This document shows, in pieces, positions 22,654-35,609 of a stretch of DNA of 64,000 nt. Made by a program: the position numbers and the translations under genes. Every line of letters starts with the position of its first letter. Positions within the stretch are counted from its first letter, which is position 1. Location of the stretch: the NCBI GenBank assembly GCA_903772945.1, contig CAICTM010000396.1, positions 1 through 64,000 on the forward strand. The letters are read 5' to 3'. Below the pieces are notes generated by a model. It saw only the letters and a program-made list of their open reading frames with translations. It was not told the DNA's origin and did no database searches. This DNA is from Seminavis robusta. Its lineage: Eukaryota; Bacillariophyta; Bacillariophyceae; Naviculales; Naviculaceae.

Positions 22654-24623
22654 CTACGGTACAGGATCACGGTACTGCACAGACAGCATGCCGGCACTCG
22701 CAGGGTCTGCATTGGACGGTGGGGGCACAGCCTGCTGAGCCACCGACGTACTAGGAGGATTTTCGGAGGAGGCTACCGTGGGACTTGGGGCCGGCTTCGT
22801 GTCCTGGTTCGATGACACAGCAATCGCATTGCTGTGGCTATCCAGTTGAACCTTCTCGAGCTGAGGAACCAGCGCAGTCCAGATCTGCTCCATGCGTTTG
22901 TTGTAGTCAACCTGTAGATTGATGTAGTCCAAAACCGTGCGTCGCATGTCTTCGGCCTTTTTTAAAGATGGTGGGGCAATGACAATGAAATTGTGAGCGA
23001 ATAGAACCTGTAGAATTTCAAGAGTCGAGTCCTCGATCACCACTAACCTTTTCCCGCTTGAACCGATCTACTTCTCGTAACACACGTTGCGACACCGTGG
23101 CAAAATCATCCCTGGCAACTTCAGCAGCTTGCTGAGCTCGTCTCAAGGACATCTCGGCAGCATAAGCCTTGGCATCTTGGCCCATCTGTGATTGCAATTT
23201 GCCCAGCGACACCTGTTTGGCTTCGACTTCGGCCAGGCAAGTACTGTAGGTGAGTCTTTTTTCGTGGCGTCGCTGCAAGGCAAGTTTCACAGCATGAATC
23301 ATCTTCAAGTAGTCCTGCAAGGGTTCCTCAAACTGCGCCATTTCTTTTTCGGCATGATCCGCACTGAGAACAGACAATCGGTCCGCTGTGTCTCCCATTC
23401 TCCCCAGGGCATCCCCGAGGGCGTCAGCTTCGCTCTGTCCAAGTAAATTGAAAGCCAATCCAAATTCGAACAAGCCATTGGCAATTTCCTTTCCTTTTCT
23501 GACCAAAGCAGAAGCTTGGTGACTGACATTTTTCATTTGGCTATCGAGTGAGTGGATGTATCGTGAGATTTCATCAAAGAGGTCGTCATCGGGAGACTTG
23601 ACCAGATCACCAGCAATCGACGTCTTTGCTTCTGCAAACCATCTCTTTAAGCCTTCTTTTTTGGGAGGACTTTGGTAGGTCATACTTTGTTGGTGAGGGT
23701 GACTCATGCCCCCGGTCGAAGCCACATCGCCCTTGGCCTGTTTGGCTGCGTGGAAGGTAGCATCATCCGCACGCAAAAAGGTATCCAAGCAAGGAGCATC
23801 GGCAAGCTCTGGATGAACAGCTACACGTCGCAAGAATCGTTCCAAGTTCATGCGGCGATCCTCCTGAGATTCTCAAAGAGATAATGGTGAATCGAATTAG
23901 CATTTGGATCATCCAAGAAACAAAGGGTACCGGTATCATCCATTAACAACTAACTCACAATGAATTGGGGGGAAAATCGTCCCACGGCAGTTTTTTCAGG
24001 AATGGGGGGAACAACAGCTCCCGCTCGTTCAGTGTGAAGTCTTTCGTAGAGCCAGAAAAAGTCCGAATAACGGCGCAGCACAGCGGAATATGCCGTGTGC
24101 TGCATCATGATACTATCTTGATGCTCGCCAGGAGGAGGGGTCGCTTGGGGACGAACATCCACGCGGTAGGACGTGTACTTGTTCATTCCTTCCTGGTGCT
24201 GCACAGGGTCGGATACCTAGACAGAATCAGAGCGGCCAAGAAAGAGGCCATGATGGATGAGAGGACGAAATAGAACCATCACAACGGCGAGAGTAGTCTA
24301 CTAGTAGCCGCACGATTCAGCTCTCAATTTGCCTGTCGCAATGATGGTTCGTTCGTTGAAAGTCAAGATGGGCTTACCGTGATATGCATCGCTGCATCTT
24401 CAGGGCGTGCACGCCGCTGGATGGCTGGTTGATGAAGAGTCGCCATGTCTGCCATGGTCAACAACGAGGAGGTTTGAGGGTGGAAGTGTGTGATGAAAAC
24501 TGATCGAACCGCCTCCGCAATAAATTCTGTCAACGCCTCGAACGTTTCGTCAGAGACCTCCCGAACAATCATCCAATCGGAAGCTTCTTGACTGCTTAGA
24601 GCCAGGGCTAAATGTGACGTCAT
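22654..24623 (-). CDS. PX-BAR sorting nexin (SNX1/2, Vps5 type), 540 aa
   Basis: Four exons: 24623-24378, 24216-23959, 23863-23048 and 22956-22654, 1623 nt in frame. Residues 1-80 are an N-terminal region. The PX domain spans about 81-190 and includes the phosphoinositide-contact RRYSDF motif and the loop ending in RRMNLERFL. A BAR-type helical domain covers about 240-460, and a Pro/Ser-rich tail follows. By family knowledge SNX1/2/Vps5 proteins bind PI3P on endosomes and tubulate membrane as part of retromer-coupled sorting. The intron before AEDMRR was placed because it restores the conserved FKREK-AEDMRR helix. It is transcribed divergently from the MDR protein gene, with 221 bp between start codons. 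SNX5/6 relatives are the main alternative. Confidence 0.88.
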
Positions 24624-24844
24624 AGAATTTTAACTAGTCGTTGAAAAAGCTTGTGGCAACGCTGGCGCGCCCATAAAACCGAAACCACAATTTGCTTCAC
24701 CTCCCTCCCAACTCCCAACAACCTTCTTCGCACCAACACTGCAGCTTTTGTTGTTGTTGAATGTTACCCTTTTCCCTTGGTTCCTCATCAGGTACCGTAC
24801 AAACGTTTGTTACTGTGATTGTAGATAATAGACTAGTATTGGCA
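24624..24844. promoter_or_regulatory. Shared divergent promoter region
   Basis: 221 bp between the start codons of the sorting nexin (-) and the MDR-domain protein (+). If the upstream in-frame ATG at 24761 is used, the gap shrinks to 137 bp. It must hold both promoters; no specific motif stands out. Confidence 0.4.
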
Positions 24845-27721
24845 ATGGGATCTCCAAATAAACAAAGCCCCGTTTCGACCAATAGCGCGACCTGGTGGTC
24901 TCTTATGGAGAACTCTGACATCTCAGAAGACGAAAGGCCGTCAAGTCGACGCAGTCACCGTGGCTCTTCTAGCAGGGGTCATGCCTTGAGCGCACCAGCA
25001 ACTTCCCCAGCTGCGGTTTCGACCAGCTCTTCCAGATTTTCGTCTGCGCGTAGATCCCCTGGATTGGCTTTGTCATCTGGACGATTATCCGCGGGGCCGC
25101 CGTCTCCCGATCGGTACGTCGAAAGGGAGTCGCCAGAAAGACAAAGTGTCAAAAAGTCCTTGGGGACACCACGAAGCTACCATCGCCACCACCATCATCA
25201 GTTGGAAAAAAGCTCATCGAAACATGCTACTCAGCAGGTATCATCCAGGAATGCGAGTCCCTCGCCAGACTCGTCGCAGGGGCCATCGTTCGACGAAGAA
25301 GACGACTCCGAGCACAAGAGGATTCGGTGGGACAAACCCACGACGCATCGATATCAGCTCTCGGATAAAGAAAAGCCTCGTCTTTTGGAAGAGAAACTCT
25401 TAAACGTTCTGGATTCGGTGCAGTCAAACATGATCTGTTCGCAGAACTTTGAAAGACCCGTGTTGACTGGGAGCGTCTGGAGTTTGCTAGATCCCAACAA
25501 AACTGATCCAAACAATGGCAAGGTGGAAAGCGAAACAAATGATAGTACATCACAGGAAAACTACTCTGACGACCAAAGTGATGACAGCGTATTCGAGGAC
25601 GGGCCCTCCGTTGTTGAAATTACGTCACATCCTCCAATCTTCTCCGAATCCATCACAGCCAGTGAATCAATACTCAGCACATCGCATGACTCAGAGGATG
25701 AAAACGATAACAGAACAAACAGTGGACCCAACACGAGTAGCAGACACTCGTACGATGATAAAGCAAGAGACGATCCACCTCCACCAGCAGATAGCAGTCA
25801 AATACTGGACGATCTTTCGGGCATGGAATCCGAAAGGAAACCCAAGAAGGAAAAACGTGGGGTGGAATACGACAATGTCCCTCAGCAAAGCAATGCAAGA
25901 GTGACCGCTTCCAGTGTCGAAAACCACAACGATATCCCGCCTGGAAAGATCTACAGTACCTCTGCTCCCTTTGATACCGGACTTGAAAAAGAAAAGACTT
26001 GCATTCTAAGCATGGGAAAGCTACAGGGCATGAACAAGTCTCAAGCGGACGTGCTTCCAACGAGAAAAACTGCTGTGTCCAACCACATGGAGAGACTGTC
26101 TCTTCGAAAGAAGATGAAAGGGTTGCCTAATGCTCCTCCTATCGCTGATATCAGTGTAGGCGACTCCAACGAAATAAGCACAATGTCTGCTTCTGAGGAC
26201 AGCTATACTTACCATTCCAAAAACAAGGCAAATCCTCGCAATGTTGCGAGGAGCAACAACCTAGGACCATTGCCAACACTGCCTCCTGGCGCTCATCCAG
26301 GCGTCAAGGGGCTTCACATGGAATCGCCAGGCAACCTGATGTTCAATATCGACTCAGTACAGGATGAGACTAAAAGTTGTATCCCTTTTCGTCTTCCGAG
26401 AAAAGGGAGGGGTGCAGATGCAGCAACCGCTTCCGCATCATCGAGGAGCCTGGGTTTGAGGCTGCTTAGCCGATCTGGCGATGCCCATACAACATCTGAA
26501 AAGGAAAATGATGTAGCCAACCCATACGTCTACGAATATGAGTCTGGAGTCAACACATATGTGGCATACTTCGAGGTCAGCAAACCAAAAGACACCCGAC
26601 TGGCATTACAGGTAATTGAACACCCCAACCCACCACTGCTGCCATTTGGCTCCAACGAAGTAGTTGTCAAGATTGAGGTAAGACTTCCCAAACCCCATGA
26701 CAGGGTTTTGCTATCAAAGACGATCAAAGCCCTCTGACACGTCGTGCCACATTTCTTACAGGCTTCCACGATTTCGCAGTCGGATTGTGCGATACGGAGA
26801 GGAGAATGGTGGGGAGGAACCCTTAGTCTGCCAAGGATTCCGGGGGTAGCTTTTACAGGCAAGATCGACCAGATTCACAAAACTGGCCGGAACAGCATGC
26901 AACGTGGAGATCAGGTGCTTTCATTGGTGTGCTCTGGGTCGAATTCGCGCTACGTGTGTATCCCCCGAGAACGATTGGTGAAGGTGTCAAGCGCACAAAT
27001 TCAAGATCCCGCCAGGCTGACCTGCTTGCCTGAAACATACCTGTCCGCTTTTCAGGCACTGCACGTTGGCCAGAGTTCGAGCGTCCGATATCGCAACAAG
27101 TCTCTCTCGGGAAAATCAATAATGTTTGTCGGCGGTGTGAGCGCCTTTGGGCAGGCAATTATAGAACTCGGTATCGATGCAGGTGCATCGGTTGTCTACG
27201 CAACTGCCAGCAAAGTTAAACAATTCCAGCGAATCATCGAAATGGGTGGGATACCGTTAAGTGCAACCCCTTCGGAATGGCTGCCCTCGATTTCCCAGCA
27301 AATCGACATATTGATTGGATCTGCGAACGAAGGTCTTAAGGATACGGACCCTTTGAGCTATGACCATCTAAATGCTTTGAAAAAGAAAGGACAGTTGATC
27401 CTTTTAGGAGGGCCTGGTGCAGCTAACAACTATCCTGTCATTCTCCCTGGAAAGGGTCAGTGTCAAGTGGACGTTTTCAAGATTCTGAAGAGAGCACATA
27501 AGCACAATGTTTTCGAACAGTGGGAGCGAGATATGAAGCAAGGGAAGAAGGACCTTGCCCATCTCATTGGTCTTCTGCATAAGGGTGCAATAAAACCAAA
27601 AGTTCTTGAGAGAATTCCTTTGAGCAAGGTTTCAAAGGCTGAGGAGATCGTCGAAGCACGGCGATTACATGGTGTCATCGTTTGTGAACCTTGGATTCAG
27701 GAAAAGCAACGGCATCGCTAG
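24845..27721 (+). CDS. MDR (zinc-less quinone-oxidoreductase-like) protein with long disordered N-terminus, 930 aa
   Basis: Two exons, 24845-26677 and 26762-27721, joined in frame at KIE/ASTIS. Residues 1-~560 are disordered: Ser/Arg-rich blocks, a poly-His stretch near 115, acidic segments, and no recognised domain. Residues ~570-930 form a medium-chain dehydrogenase/reductase fold. It has a GroES-like half (VVVKIEAS, then GVAFTGKI and GDQVLS) and a Rossmann half whose nucleotide loop is GGVSAFGQA, a variant of the usual AxxGxxG. The catalytic zinc ligands of alcohol dehydrogenases are absent, as in quinone reductase and reticulon-4-interacting-protein relatives. The likely role is an NADPH-dependent reductase or a scaffold using that fold; the substrate is unknown. 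An in-frame ATG at 24761 would add 28 residues. The very long disordered leader is unusual for the family. Confidence 0.8.
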
Positions 27722-28236
27722 CTAGCTCCAGGACCCACTGATCACACCTAGATACATCACTGTTTCGCTATACTCCGGGGACGGAGATCGCACAACATGC
27801 AATGGCTAGTGAACGATTGAATCGAATCGACGTAAGCTGGATTCCATGGAATGAAGCGGAGTTTGGTCTCCTCGAAGCTACGACTGTGGTGTCGCGAGGT
27901 GGCTGCTTGTTTGAAACGGTCAGCTGTTGGACACTCGCCAATTCATCAATTGAGTATCAGGAGACACATGTCGACACTCAAAGCAGGGACCAATGCATGA
28001 CTCTTCGAAAGAGAGTCGACAATATAATGATGTAGAGTTAAAACACTATTAAACTGACGACAAACTTCTCGTTATATCGGATCACGTTCTACAAAACTTG
28101 GCTTCGTACCGGATACCGCACTGGAATGAAGTCCGATTTCCTTTCTCGTACTGGTCTCCATCGGCGCCAGTGAATTCAGCATACCGAAGGCAGCAGTAGA
28201 CTAGTACAGTAAAAACCTGGCCTTAGGCACAGTTAA
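27722..28236. other. Intergenic region between convergent genes
   Basis: 515 bp between the stop of the MDR gene and the stop of the C2/TM gene. A 77-codon open frame at 27802-28035 has no recognisable features. Nothing else was seen. Confidence 0.5.
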
Positions 28237-31200
28237 TTAAGCTAAACCAGAAGCATTCACATCCGGGCTCCCCAGGAGCCATTGCAGGCCATCCTCAGTG
28301 GCGCCAAGTGCTGTCTCAGTAGCAAACGAAAGCAATGGCACCCCAAACCAAGTAACAGCACCAGCAATCGCAATCACGGAGCCAAGCTTAGCATAGACCG
28401 TAGAGGTCGATTCGGTAACCGAAGGCGCGCCTCCTCCAGGTCCAGCTTTGTCCAGCAGATCTGGTTTCGCGGTAGCTTGACCCAGTGGTGCATCGGTGAA
28501 AGCAACTGACTCGAGTCTTTGAATGGAGAATCGCAGGTACAGAGTGGTGTGAGCGACGAAGATGACGGCAGAAACACCAAAGTGAGCCAGCAAGGTAGCA
28601 CGTACCGTGGAATCATGTCCCCCTCCAGGTGCTGTCCTGGTAACCGAGTCCTTCGATAACCGGCCTCTTTCATCGCCAATTCGGCCAATGGCAGGGGCTT
28701 TGGTTTGTAGGGCACTGCCTGTGACGCTGGCAAAGGCACGTCCTTGTGGCGTGAAGCATGGATGACTGGCACTTTAGAGATGAAGTCGCCGAACATGAAC
28801 TTTTTGATATCCTTTAGCTTCTCCAGGTTTTCTGTTTTGTGTGGTATTAATACATAGCAAGGCAAATTCGTCAGTTGTTTGCATGTGGTCGGGGCCAGAA
28901 CCGGGAAAGAACGCACCTCGCTTTATACGGTTCTCTTTTGCAGCCTTCGACGTGAGCTCTTGACGAGTTATCCGCTGGAGCTCTTCACGCTCTTCCAGCT
29001 CATCTTCCGAAAGTGGTGTTATCCTGCTGTAGTAGAAAAGATCCACCAGCTTCATCCACGGACCAAAGATAGACCAAACGGTGAATCGGGCAGACCATTT
29101 CAAAATCCAAAGCCAAGGCACAAACAGGAATGCTCCGCCAAGAACCACGGCAATTGTGCATATCCAGAAAGTGAAGTAGCATTCATCCCAAGTGACAACT
29201 TTAAAGCAACAAAGCCGACAAAAGAAAGCCACCAGGAGAAGCAAACGAGACTTAGAGAACAGAGGATTGAAGCTGAATGGGCACAGGAGTCCCCCAATTC
29301 CTACCTGCTCGGCAATAGCGCAGCATACGGCACACCATTGCCAAATTCTTCTGGATAGGGAAGAAGATTGGCTTGAAAATGTCAACAGAAACACCTCCTT
29401 GTTTGGTACTCATGTCCGTCTTTGCTTCCCCGATTTCAAGCATATCTTCTTCATATTCCTTTTGAGCCTTCTGTGAATCTTCATATGCTTTTTTGTTGCG
29501 TTCTTCTGATTCTACGATGCGCTTTTGCCACTCGTCAGCTGCAGCTGCAATCGCCTCTATGTTTTCGTTTCGCCGAATATGGTCCGGTGGAGCCACGGAC
29601 TGCCCAAGCACCTAAGATTTACGGACGAACAACGTAAGTGCGAAGAGAGCGGCATAAGGCGGTATTGGACGGAGCAAGTAGCACCCTGTTCGTGCACTTA
29701 CCAGCATGTTGAAAAGCTCCCCATACGACTTGCAACGACGCCAAGGATTGGGGTCTTGCCGCCTATACGCCATTACAGCGATCAAAAACCAGGCCAACGA
29801 GAAGAAAAAGAACGATGGCAGGAACCGAGGATTCTCAACGAGGAAGGTGAAACTGATGAAGGCCACGGCCGAGTGGGTTGGAAGGGCTATAGTACGTCCC
29901 ATGAAAGTCACCTGGCTTTGGCTACGCCACATCAGAAGCGATATGATTCCATCTTCAATGTGGTACATGACTTGCTGGTAAGCAAGCAGCTCCTCGATAT
30001 AACTTTGCCAAGGAACAAATGGGCGTCAGTTACCAGTACGAAGTCGCAATTCCGATACTGACAGGCGCTCGAATACTTACGAATTCATCACTTTCATGCT
30101 GTACGATTCCATGTCGTATTTGCCCATGGTGGTCCATCGGACCACCCTCAGCTCCTTCCTGGTCTTTACATTGACGTGCACGTCAGGAGGTGGTTCCAGA
30201 CATGCTAGAAGCAGCTTTCTTTCGTCATCGATTTCCAAGCGGATCCGCAATGTAATTGAACCTTTCGCTTTCCTCGTGGACATCTGACTGGACTTGAATA
30301 TGTCGAACTTCAAGATGTAGATTGTATCCTTGTGAAGATTGGTCAAGTCGACAGATACTTTTCCAATTAGATCGTGGTCATCTTGGATCCCCATATCGTT
30401 GTCGAACACACCAACCAGCACCTGGCTACTGCTATGAATCATGTGGAAGACAAAAGCACGTTTCATCCAAGGCAGCCAGCGAGGACTCAGGCAATCATCC
30501 ACAATATCTGTTTGAACGACCGTATCTTCGAAAACGATGGAAACAAACGCATCGGTCTTGTTTCCGAGGAATCCACCCGTATCCAGGTTTGGAAGTCCGT
30601 CGCATCCGAGGACTTCGACGTAGACCTTGCCAAGTTTTCCACTTCCAGAGTCAATCCAATGCTGAGATTCGGCCATGTGTTCCATTTCGATGTGGTCTTC
30701 CGTCATCCATTCGGTTTCGGCCTTCCGCTTGGGGTCAGGACCCGGCCGAATTTTGTACTGTTCATAGTGGTCGCGATGTCAGCTGTGGGTACAATGACTG
30801 CAAGAGACACACCCTTCCGCCATAGCGCTTACTCACCCGTTTGACTCCAATCTTGTCCGTCATGACTTTCTTTTCGATAATGGATTTGAGATTGCTTCGC
30901 CCTCCTTCCACAAGTGTTGCCGGGGAAACCGTGTCAGCCTTTTTGGCTTCAGCGGATTGGAATTCCTCCATGAACTCCTTGTCGTACTGAGTAGCTCGCC
31001 GACACCGGACGGCTAGATGCCCTGGGACATCTGCCTTTGATTTGGGCGGCCCCTTTAACTTGAATACTTCCCTCTCGCCGTTTCCTTTATAGAGGACGTC
31101 CGGCGGAACTACAAAGTATCCGAGATCATCACTGCTCAGCACATCGTAGTCGATTACTCGACAGAACAAACCATCACCCGCAAAAAGATCTTTTGCATCA

Positions 31201-32217
31201 ATACTCAAGATGAAGAGCGAACCGGTTTGCAACGTCCATACCGGATTGAGGCTAACGACCATCGTTCATGTAGGGTACGATGAATGAGCGTAAGACAAGT
31301 GAAGAAAAAAAACCAGCACACGCACAACACAGAAAATCCTGCTTACCTCTTTGGAACATAGTGCGTTCTGTGGACCTCTTTTCCATTTATGGAACAGATG
31401 ACGAAGGGATCGCTGGAGCTCAGATCGGCAATGGGAAGGTTCCATCCAGATACAATTTCAATCAGGAGATCGAGCTTTTCACCTCGATCTAGCTGAATGC
31501 CACCAAGGGATCCCTTGAGTTTTACATCCAGGCGCTTTGGTTCGCGCGTCTTCTCCCTGTTGAATGATGCGACAAATTCATTGGCATCTTGGACGGATCC
31601 GAATATGAGCTGCCTCTTTTGTTTTATGCTTTCCTGATCAATTCGAAGGAAAATTCGAGAATCAAAAGTGCTGGTAATGGTGAGGGACCGCAAAGGTATC
31701 CGATATTTGGGTCTCCACTTTCCCGTGAGCTCGGGGAGAGGGACTCCAGTGCTCAGCAGTTCCACAGGAGTGAAAACTGAGTTGTCTTCGTCCTCGTCGT
31801 CATCTGAATTCTCGGACGTATCTTTTGTACTTGCTTTTGCCTTGACCTCTGGAATCCACAAGCTAGCGTCCAATAATAAAATGCGTCCAAATATTCAGAA
31901 AAAGGATTCTGCCAGATCGAGAAGAAGTTGACAGCTAGCAGCAGTACTTACCGAAGGACACATTCTTCGTAAACAAAAGTGTTGTCGCCATCATCTTTGG
32001 ATGCTTCCTTTCGTTCCATTGACACACGATGGACCTCCAAGGAGATCTTGCGGCGCTTCGTCTTTAGGAGTGCTTTCGGCACAATTGCCGTCTTGGAGCT
32101 CTGAGGAGGCTGAGTCTTGACATCCCAAATTGACGAGAAAATCACAGACCTCTCCACCTGATGGGCCCCCTTGTCCGAAAGGAGCTCCTTCGTGCCTTTT
32201 CGACGAGGTTGAGCCAT
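28237..32217 (-). CDS. Two-C2-domain multi-pass membrane protein (MCTP/ferlin-like), 1089 aa
   Basis: Nine exons: 32217-31952, 31862-31347, 31251-30837, 30757-30081, 30002-29702, 29611-29305, 29198-28917, 28831-28606 and 28516-28237; 3270 nt in frame. A basic/acidic N-terminus precedes a C2 domain at ~215-335 (LDLLIEIVSGWNLP, SLNPVW) and another at ~438-600 (GKVYVEVLGCDGLP, DDCLSPRWLPW). Hydrophobic segments lie near 660-705 and 831-880, the second with a WxxFGPWMKLVD run. A coiled region of Glu/Lys lies between them, and a last hydrophobic segment falls near 1050. Multiple-C2-and-transmembrane proteins tether membranes such as ER and plasma membrane and sense Ca2+ and lipids. Several acidic Ca2+-binding positions appear conserved in both C2 domains (SSDPF, DYDVLSSDD, DNDMGIQDD). 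The family assignment is by architecture, not by close recognition. Confidence 0.78.
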
Positions 32218-33007
32218 CTTGGGCAGATCGTTTCAAAAAGTAGTTCCTCGGGCAGATAGTTGTTCTTCGTCGTTTCTTCGCGCTCAGAATATCTTTGCGT
32301 CTACCGGTGCCGGCACTAACATAAATATTCTCTCCAAAGAAACCTGTAGCTTGAAATAATTGTGCTGTACAGCCGCTTGCTCTATTCCAGAGATGACAAC
32401 CTAGCTTGTATCAATAAGAGGTAATAGATGGATACAATGCAACAACCCTTCCTTCACTCCACAGTACTGGTATCACTTTGTCGTGCTGTTTTGTCCAGGA
32501 TCTTGGAAGCAGTTTTAATCACGAATTTGAAATTGGCACGGGACTAAACAAAACACCGTAAGCAACTTTTTGGCTGTTCGGTATCAGGACCACTGTACCG
32601 GTGCGCTACCGGTACGTGCAGTCGCCAATGACGGCAACAACCAACCAGTACCGGGGGGGGGCACTATAGTGATCCTATTACTCGAACTTAGTTAGATGAT
32701 GATCCCTGGTGTAGTACCCGCTCGAATCTTTGAAAAAAACTCAAAAGTAATGAACGAATGATGAATCGAGGACGAAAAGTGCTTGAGGACGACCCATGGG
32801 CCAAGGCCCAGGTGCCACTGTCAGTGAAGCCAGCTCCCCGCTCTGTCGTGATTATTCTTAGAAGTACTGCTGTGACACCGCTACGGAATATCCTTATATC
32901 AACATCGGTCTTCCTCGCATTTTCGTGCCATTTGATACAATGAATCATTGGTCTCGCTGGAGCGCGGAATAGAATAGCTCGGTCGAGTCCACAGGTAGCC
33001 TGGCTAG
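32218..33007. other. Intergenic region upstream of the C2/TM gene
   Basis: 790 bp expected to include the C2/TM gene promoter. It has a TACCGGTGCGCTACCGGTA near-palindrome around 32595-32614 and a run of eight G at about 32651. An open frame at 32758-32943 has no protein-like features. Confidence 0.5.
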
Positions 33008-35609
33008 CTAGATCATTCTTGCTTCGAGCTGAGTCATTGTATCCAGCTGAATCCGCGCATTCACCTCGTTGGAGGAGATCATCCCTGCAGAAATAAGCAC
33101 TACCCGAGCCCGTTCTTTGAGTTCACGAAGAGCTTCCATAGTGGTGCTCTCTGTTGCTGGCCGTAGTCCATTCTTCAACCGATGATACTCGCCACAGAAC
33201 GAACGCATAGCACCAAGCAGTACCCAAGGGACTTGCTCCTTGAGGACTGGAGCCATGGCGTTGAACGTCTCCTTGATCCTGGAGACATCAGCTTCAGATT
33301 TCGGGATCAAGTCCAGGCGATCAATCGCCGACCAGGCTTCACGCTGGGCTCCAGCTTGAATTCGTGCTTTGAAGTTGGCAATTTCGATCATGGCAGAAAA
33401 GGTGGCAACCACATTCGCATCCAAGTTACCAGCGATTGAAGGTTGATTGAGGAAATTGGAGCAGAAACCGTTGCTTTCGGTACACCAATACTGGTTTTCT
33501 GCATCGTGGACTTCCGAGCTGGACACCATTAGCCGCATCATCATTTCCATAAGGCCCCTGAACTCACCCGCCAACATGTACAGACGGACAGCGTGAAGTC
33601 GACGGGGACGGTCAGTGGCATCTTTGCATTTCTCTCCCGCCTGCTTCAACAAAAACGAGACCTCATTAGTGGGGAAGTGCGCGTCAAGGGCACCCCTGCT
33701 TCTCTTGCCGTCTTGCATTGTGATACTGCCAGCTAACATCTCGATTTGAGAGGTCCGAACGAGCAGAGAAACCAACTGGAGAGGAGAAGCAGAACAAACA
33801 ATGACTCAGCAAGAACCAAAGAGCAATTCACAACAATAACACACCCAGCATCCACGAACCTCGTTCCTCTTCACGTTCTCATCGGGAATGTTTTGTAAAT
33901 ATTCCAGCGCACAAACGGCACCATAGGCTTGATGGCCGTCCAGCCACGTAGCATAGCCAACCAGCAGAGAAATGAAAAAACTCTCCGTTGTGCGCCGTTC
34001 AGACTCTTCCAAAATATTCAGCAATCCTTTGGATCCCAAGAGGAACATTCCGAGGTGTGTTGCTTGCATCCTCCCCGTCTGACCGCCGACCTGGGACAAA
34101 TGAGACAGACCGGTGCGAAACTGCTGTGAAGCCAGAAGTGGCAAACAGTACGACCAACCTGAAGAGTCTTGGTCGCCGAAATATCCCGGACCAAACTGAA
34201 CGATTTGTTTCCCCACCCTGTCGAGTTGTTCAGGAGAAGGATGATGCAAGGCACTGTTCAACATCCCAAACAGGTAATCTTCGATTGTGCTGAATCCAGC
34301 CAAGCGTGACGATGGAAACTCGCCAGAGCACCCAAGGAGCGTCAAAAACCCGGTGCGATATACCTCGAAACGATTATCAGTAGGCGTTGACACCTCAGAA
34401 GCATCCGCAATCGCACGCCTATCATGAGCCGGTAGTGTAAGAGGCCCACGAGCATCCCACAAAGACGGCAATGTGCCTTGTCGCTGGCAAAGCGCTGCCA
34501 AAATGTTGCCAATTGCGATTCTAGTTTCATTGCTTTCATTTGGCGTAGCAGTGCGGTCAAAGAACTCCTTGGCTGCTACGGCGTCTCCAACCCGTAAGCC
34601 TAAAAAGAATCAAAACAACATTGTGAGGTTGCACAATGAAGAACGGCCAACAAAAGGTAGACGTTGGCGCTGCAAAAGACTTACAAAGATAGAGGCAAGG
34701 CCATATAGACGTTTCCGCCCCGGCACCAAGTTCCGATGAAATAAAACTGGCGACGGTGTTTGCCCTGGGGCTATTGTAAGCGGAAGCGGATACGGTTGTT
34801 CCCTGGCGAACTCGTCCTGTCATCCAAGCGTCGAACTGAGCAGAAAAATGAGAAATAGAAGCCAAGGCGACCTCTTCTCGTGAGAAATTTGGTCGTGAGA
34901 TCATGGACGAAATAAGCTTCAGCGCCGTGGAATATGGGAAGACCCCGGAGCTCTCTGATTTTTTGGCAAGATCACTGGCAGCGTCCGCAAACGTCTCTTT
35001 GTTCTTCTGATTCTTCACAACTTCAAAATGGTAGCGAACAATCTGTGGATCGCAGGGACGACTATTGCTGTTTGCGTTAGAGCTGCTAGATGGCTGTGGG
35101 TACTGACCGGCCGTAATTTGGGGAATAGCAGTTCGACCATCGGATGTGTTACTGAGCAGCATTGTATTTTCAATGTCGGCCGCTGAGCCGCCGAGATTTC
35201 GAGTCCCCACAATTTCCTTCAGGGAAGAATCATGCTTCTCTACCCAATCTCGTTCGTCGGCAGTGTCGTAAAGTTCCCTTGATCGCTTCTGAACCTTCAT
35301 TTCGCTCTTTCTAACAAGGCTCTTCAGCAAGTCCAACTCGCGTTGTTGGCTCGATTTGTCCCATTGAAGGAATTCAGTCTCAGCTTGCTTCATCGGCTGA
35401 TTGGGGAAGGCTTCAACAGATCCTCCAAGGTCTTGATCGCGACGACTGGTGAGACCAGGGAAGCCACCCCCAAAATCGTGGTCGAACGACAACCCGTCAG
35501 CATTTGCGTTGAATGCAGACAATGATTTGTCCCAAAACATCGCTCCGGAGGATCCATTCGACCCATTTGCTCCAGGCAAAGCCAGTTGATCCAAGCCTTC
35601 TCGCGGCAT
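33008..35609 (-). CDS. NUP93: Nucleoporin Nup93/Nic96 family, 810 aa
   Basis: Three exons: 35609-34685, 34599-33860 and 33775-33008, 2433 nt in frame. The length is close to that of Nup93 in other eukaryotes. A disordered Gly/Ser/Asp N-terminus is followed by a coiled segment near 85-130. An all-helical body follows, carrying the family signature around 303-325 (PCLYLCLRVGDAVAAKEFF, formed across the first intron) and a FSTIEDYLFGMLNSAL block near 430. Nup93/Nic96 is a scaffold nucleoporin of the inner ring; it links Nup205/188 to the Nup62 channel complex. The recognition rests on those blocks and on overall length. Confidence 0.85.
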
